In this document: piece after piece, positions 60,338 through 64,000 of the stretch
Layout of the letters: each line of letters opens with the position of its first letter
Numbering within the stretch: position 1 is the stretch's first letter
Notes under the pieces: generated by a model
Seen by the model: only the letters and a program-made list of their open reading frames with translations
The model's database searches: none
What the model was told of the DNA's origin: nothing
Source of the DNA: Phoenix dactylifera
Lineage: Eukaryota; Streptophyta; Magnoliopsida; Arecales; Arecaceae
DNA length: 64,000 nucleotides
Direction: 5' to 3'
NCBI RefSeq assembly: GCF_009389715.1
Contig: NC_052407.1
Location: forward strand, 8,032,475-8,096,474
Program-made: the position numbers and the translations under genes

Positions 60338-63300
60338 TAGTTGGGCCGGGCCGCCCACGGCCCGGCACGGCCCGCTAGCTACAGTACCGGGCCGTGCCAT
60401 TTAAGGGGGCCGTGCTGGGTCACGGGTTTCTGGCCCGCGGGCCGAGCCCGGCACGGCCCGCTCTTGGCCCGTAGGCCAAGCACGACACGGCCCGGTCCGG
60501 GCCTGGGCCGGGCCAGGCACGGCCCGTCTCCATAAAAATTAATGCTTCATAAATTTTTTTAATAAATTAATAAATATTGAAAACTAAGGATTTATTAATA
60601 TAAAGCCACCTTAATGGTGGGGGGTTTGGCATAGACCCCTACCAGTTTATTAATTTAAATCAAAATGGTACATGAAGGGAGGTTTGGACCTTGGTCTGAC
60701 CTCCAGAATACAATAAGAAAGGAGAAAAAATAGAGATGACTCACTTTAACAATTAAAAAAATAAAAATGTACAATTATAAAAAATTAAGAAATCTTACTA
60801 ATCATCAGTGAATCAGTATTCACTCTTCAGTAGTGTTTGTATCATCATCATTAGAGGATGTTGTATTATGTCCACCTTTATCTTGAAGTCTTGCCTCAGC
60901 ATCCAACCAATCTTTGAAGCAGAGAAGCATCTCAACCGTTTCGCCCGTCATCCTACTTCTCTTTTCGTCAAGAACACGCCGACCTGCACTAAAAGCGGAT
61001 TTCGATGCTACCGTGGACATCGGCACAGCTAAAATATCGCGTGCAATTGCAGACATAACAGGATATTGATTTTTAACACTCTTCCACCAAGATAATACAT
61101 CTAGATTCTCTATTTGATTTTCATCATATGCAGACTGAAGATCATTTCGTAAATAAAATTCTACTTCACTACTTAAAGATGAAGAAGATGAAGATAAACT
61201 TGAAGCATGTGTGTGTTTTCTCTGTGCAATGAATGAAAAAATAGATGACGAACGAGAACTACTAGAAGAAGAAATAGAGCTTTGTACGGAGAATCTAGAT
61301 CCACGAATTTTTTCATCATATATAGCATAAATATCATAAAGAAGTTGTTTTACCTCAATTTTAGCAGGTTCAGGATCTTGAATCATATTTTCACAGTATG
61401 CATCAAGTAAAATTAGCACGCCATTCAATTTAACTCTTGGATCAAATACAGCAGCTAAGTTATGCATAGGACATATCTTGTCCCAATACTCATTCCATTT
61501 AGATTCCATTTGTTCAATAATAGGCATTAAAACATCATCATATCTATGTTCTGCAAATTTTTGACTAATTATATATGCTTGTTGTAAAAATAAACATGAA
61601 GTTGGATAATAAATACCAGAAAGAACATTGGTAGCATTATAAAAACTAAGCAAAAAATCTTCCAAAATTTTTTCTTTATTCCAATCAGTTTCAGTCAATG
61701 TAAAGCCTAATCCACGATCATTAATATATGCACTTAATAAGTTTTTATATGGGTATGCATCATGTATCATGCTATATGTTGAGTTCCAACGAGTAATTAC
61801 ATCAAGTTTAAATTTTTTTAAACGTTTACTATGATTTATACATAGTTCCTTAAATTCTTGAAGTCTTGATCTTGAAGCATGAATAAAAGAAACTGCATTT
61901 CTAATTTTTGAAATCACATCTTGAATCATGCCCATGCCAGCTTGAACAGAAAGATTTAAGATATGACATGCACATCTAATATGCAATAAATTTCCATCTA
62001 ACATGGGATGCAATGAGTCTTTTAATAATGTAACAACAGAATTATTATTAGATGCATTATCAAAAGTAATAGATATAATTTTATCATTAATATTATATGA
62101 ACATGCAGTTTGATAAATGACATTTGAAATTTGTTGCCCAGAATGTGGAAAATCAAAAGCACGAAAAGCAAGAATACGTTTATTTAATTGCCAATCATTA
62201 TCAATATAATGAGCAGTAATGGCAATAAAACAATTACTACCTACAGATGCTGACCAAATATCAGAAGTTAATGAAATTTTTACATTTAAAGTAGAAAGTG
62301 TTTCAATTAAACTTTGTCTCATTGCTAAAAAGTTAGTCATAGCTACTCTTCTAAATGTACGCCTACTAGTTCTTTTGTAAGCAGGTTGTAGGTTTAATTG
62401 AACATATTTTTCAAAATTAAAAGATTCACATAAACTAAAAGGTAATTCATCCTTAACTATCCATTTTACAAGTGCTTTTCTTTGATTTTCTTGATTATAT
62501 GCAAAATTACCTACAAGTAATCCCCCTTGTATATTAAGGGTACTTTGAGTTTGAGCATGAGAATCATGCATCCTATGACTCTCTTGATGTCTTTTTAAAT
62601 GCCCTGTTCCCCCACTACTACTACAACTATAAAGTTTGGCACATTTTTTACATTTAACTTTTCAGACTCCATCAACCATAACTCTATCAAATTCATTCCA
62701 TACATCACTAGTCCTCTTACGAGAAGAGGTTTGATCTTCACTCGGTTCACTAGTTCTAGAGGAACTAGGAACATGGGGTTGGGGATTAGTTTCTTCTCCC
62801 TCAGAAACAGGAGGAATGCCAAAATGACTTTCCTCAAAAGATGACATATCTAAATTGATGAATTCAAAAAATAAAAACTAACCACAAGGAGGAATTGAGT
62901 AGAGGGTCGGAGGGCAGAGGCAGAGCCGAGATTCTGAGCTTCCTCTTGTGCTCTCAACAGGAGTGACCTTCTCTTCTCAACAGGAACCTCCTCTTGTGTA
63001 GCACTTGAACACTTGCTAAATGCAAACTAAAAATTAAATTGCTAGAAGAGCACTTTAGAAGAGAGAAATAATAGTAGTAGAGAAGGAGAGAATAGTTGGT
63101 TTGGTGTGGTGAGATTGAGGAAGGAAAGGGCTATTTATAGAAGCCCAAAATTTTTTTTCCCAAAATACCCCTCAATTTAGCCGTTTTTGGACTGTTGGGA
63201 GGGGCATTTTTGGAAATTTCCCAAAATAGCCGTTGGAAACGGCTATTTTTCTCCCCCCCTCTCCAGACGGGCCGTGCCAGGCACGGCCCGTTTGCGCCCG

Positions 63301-63510
63301 CGACGGGCCGTGCCAGGCACGGCACGTCTCGTGCCGTGCCCGGCCCGGCCCGCCAATAGACGGGCCTGGGGCCGGGCCGGGCTTCCGTTTTCTGCTGAGC
63401 GGGCCGGGCCAGGCACGGCCCGTTTAGACCTCGGGGCACGGCCCGTTTAGACCTCGGGCCCGGTGGGCCTGGGCCTGGGCCGGGCCGGCACGGCCCGATG
63501 CCCAAGTCTA
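60338..63510 (-). mobile_element. hAT superfamily DNA transposon, about 3.2 kb
   Basis: Contains a hAT transposase on the minus strand between two GC-rich subterminal blocks (60338-60533 and 63265-63505) dense in GGGCCGTGCC and GGCACGGCCCG in both orientations, against a very AT-rich core. Proposed termini are TAGTTGGGCCGGGCCG at the left and, inward from the right, TAGACTTGGGCATCGGGCCG. The inverted match needs small gaps. Flanking octamers differ (TGGTTAAT and GTTATCAA), so the ends are provisional. The right end coincides with the start of the duplicated flank. Confidence 0.7.
60820..62847 (-). pseudogene. hAT transposase with one in-frame stop in the BED zinc finger
   Basis: A single reading frame from the ATG at 62847 to the stop at 60820 is interrupted only by TGA at 62664-62662. 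Before it are 61 codons, Ser/Pro/Glu-rich, ending in the start of a BED finger (SDVWNEFDRVMVDGV). After it come the finger's cysteines (KCKKC) and histidines (HLKRHQESH), then 583 residues from the next ATG at 62571. Numbering from that ATG, hAT landmarks are LTSDIWSA (D104), ITFDNASNN (D171), CACHILNLSVQAG (200-212), RWNSTYSM (261-268) and the C-terminal dimerisation region WWKSVKNQYPVMSAIARDIL and KSAFSAGRRVLDEKRSRM. A Ser-rich linker precedes the last domain. Internal initiation would give a transposase without the DNA-binding finger. Confidence 0.85.
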
Positions 63511-64000
63511 GTTATCAACGGTGATGCAGGCCACGGCCAACAAGAACTAGGAATCTAGTTGCATGAGGTCAGGATGTATGCATGGTAGCAAAAGAGTTAA
63601 CCTAATTAGGTATCGTAGAAGTGAAAGTCAATGATGCTTACAAGTATGAGATTACTTAGGATGCAAATATTTCTAAAATAAACCATATTGGACCTAAATA
63701 AGATCTCTCTTGCCACATGGAAATTGGAGTTTTCAAAAATTACTAATAGTAAATAATATATTTCTATTGTTAATTATAATAATTTTTGTGAGAAAGAAAT
63801 TAAAGAAAATAATGGTAAAAGGAGGCTCGCTTATCCTCTTCAGGTCATCCTCTGCTTCGGGCTTCCATCCTTATAGGGCTTTGATCTTGTTGTTCATCTC
63901 TTTGATTTTGTGATTGAGGGCTACCTCCTATATAGAGACTTTTTTTAATTGATGTGGAGAAGGTTTGTCGGGACCGGAAGCTTAGAGGGAGAGCTGAAGC
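63511..64000. repeat. Direct repeat flanking the hAT element, right copy (cut by window edge)
   Basis: Begins GTTATCAACGGTGATG immediately after the hAT right end and follows 59760-60249 to the last base of the window with one substitution. It suggests the start of a second 3,751-bp unit. Confidence 0.95.

Noticed and set aside
1-64000. CRISPR arrays, bacterial-type operons, tRNA or rRNA genes
   Set aside because: No regularly spaced identical repeats, no operon layout, and no sequence with both tRNA promoter boxes and a cloverleaf, apart from the SINE.
59760-64000. Reading the 490-base direct repeats as LTRs of a retrotransposon
   Set aside because: They lack TG...CA ends, a primer site or a polypurine tract, and the enclosed gene is a hAT transposase.

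Overview
This window is plant nuclear DNA. The genes are split by GT/AG introns up to 7.5 kb long, the intergenic sequence is AT-rich and full of transposon remains, and every recognisable protein is a plant housekeeping or regulatory type. The element mix (solo LTR, TRIM, CACTA, hAT, MULE and Harbinger MITEs, an Au-like SINE) and the GTAC-rich and SSR-rich introns suggest a monocot, possibly a palm. That placement is inference, because no database comparison was possible.

From left to right: (1) 1-3.9 kb, the 5' part of a DEK-type chromatin protein gene on the minus strand, running off the left edge. (2) 5.7-14.3 kb, a transposon graveyard: a decayed CACTA transposase, a LINE RNase H tail and a 2,185-bp solo LTR with an exact 5-bp target duplication. 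(3) 15.1-24.3 kb, a mitochondrial acyl carrier protein gene (minus) whose two coding exons are separated by 7.5 kb holding a MULE-like repeat and an LTR retroelement remnant with a readable primer binding site. (4) 26.9-28.0 kb, an intact single-exon RING-H2 E3 ligase gene (minus). (5) 31.4-36.1 kb, a two-pore, EF-hand potassium channel gene (TPK type, plus) with a 3.1-kb leader intron carrying an Au-like SINE and a Harbinger MITE. (6) 40.9-41.3 kb, a small predicted membrane protein (minus). (7) 42-47.4 kb, a decayed Ty3/gypsy element followed by a complete TRIM element and a Harbinger MITE. (8) 50.1-57.4 kb, a complete Sec61 alpha translocon gene (plus, six coding exons, 476 residues) with MULE-type MITE and LINE insertions in its introns. 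(9) 58.6-64 kb, a textbook hAT MITE, then a 3.2-kb hAT element with a nearly intact transposase inside what looks like a 3,751-bp tandem duplication that runs off the right edge.

The host genes do not form a pathway; they are independent loci. I found no convincing new biological system. The most unusual structures are the near-identical duplication breaking exactly at a hAT terminus, the structurally complete TRIM whose best-aligned LTR ends differ only by transitions, the MULE-type repeat shared by introns of two unrelated genes, and a 14-bp LINE-tail insertion with an 18-bp target duplication.
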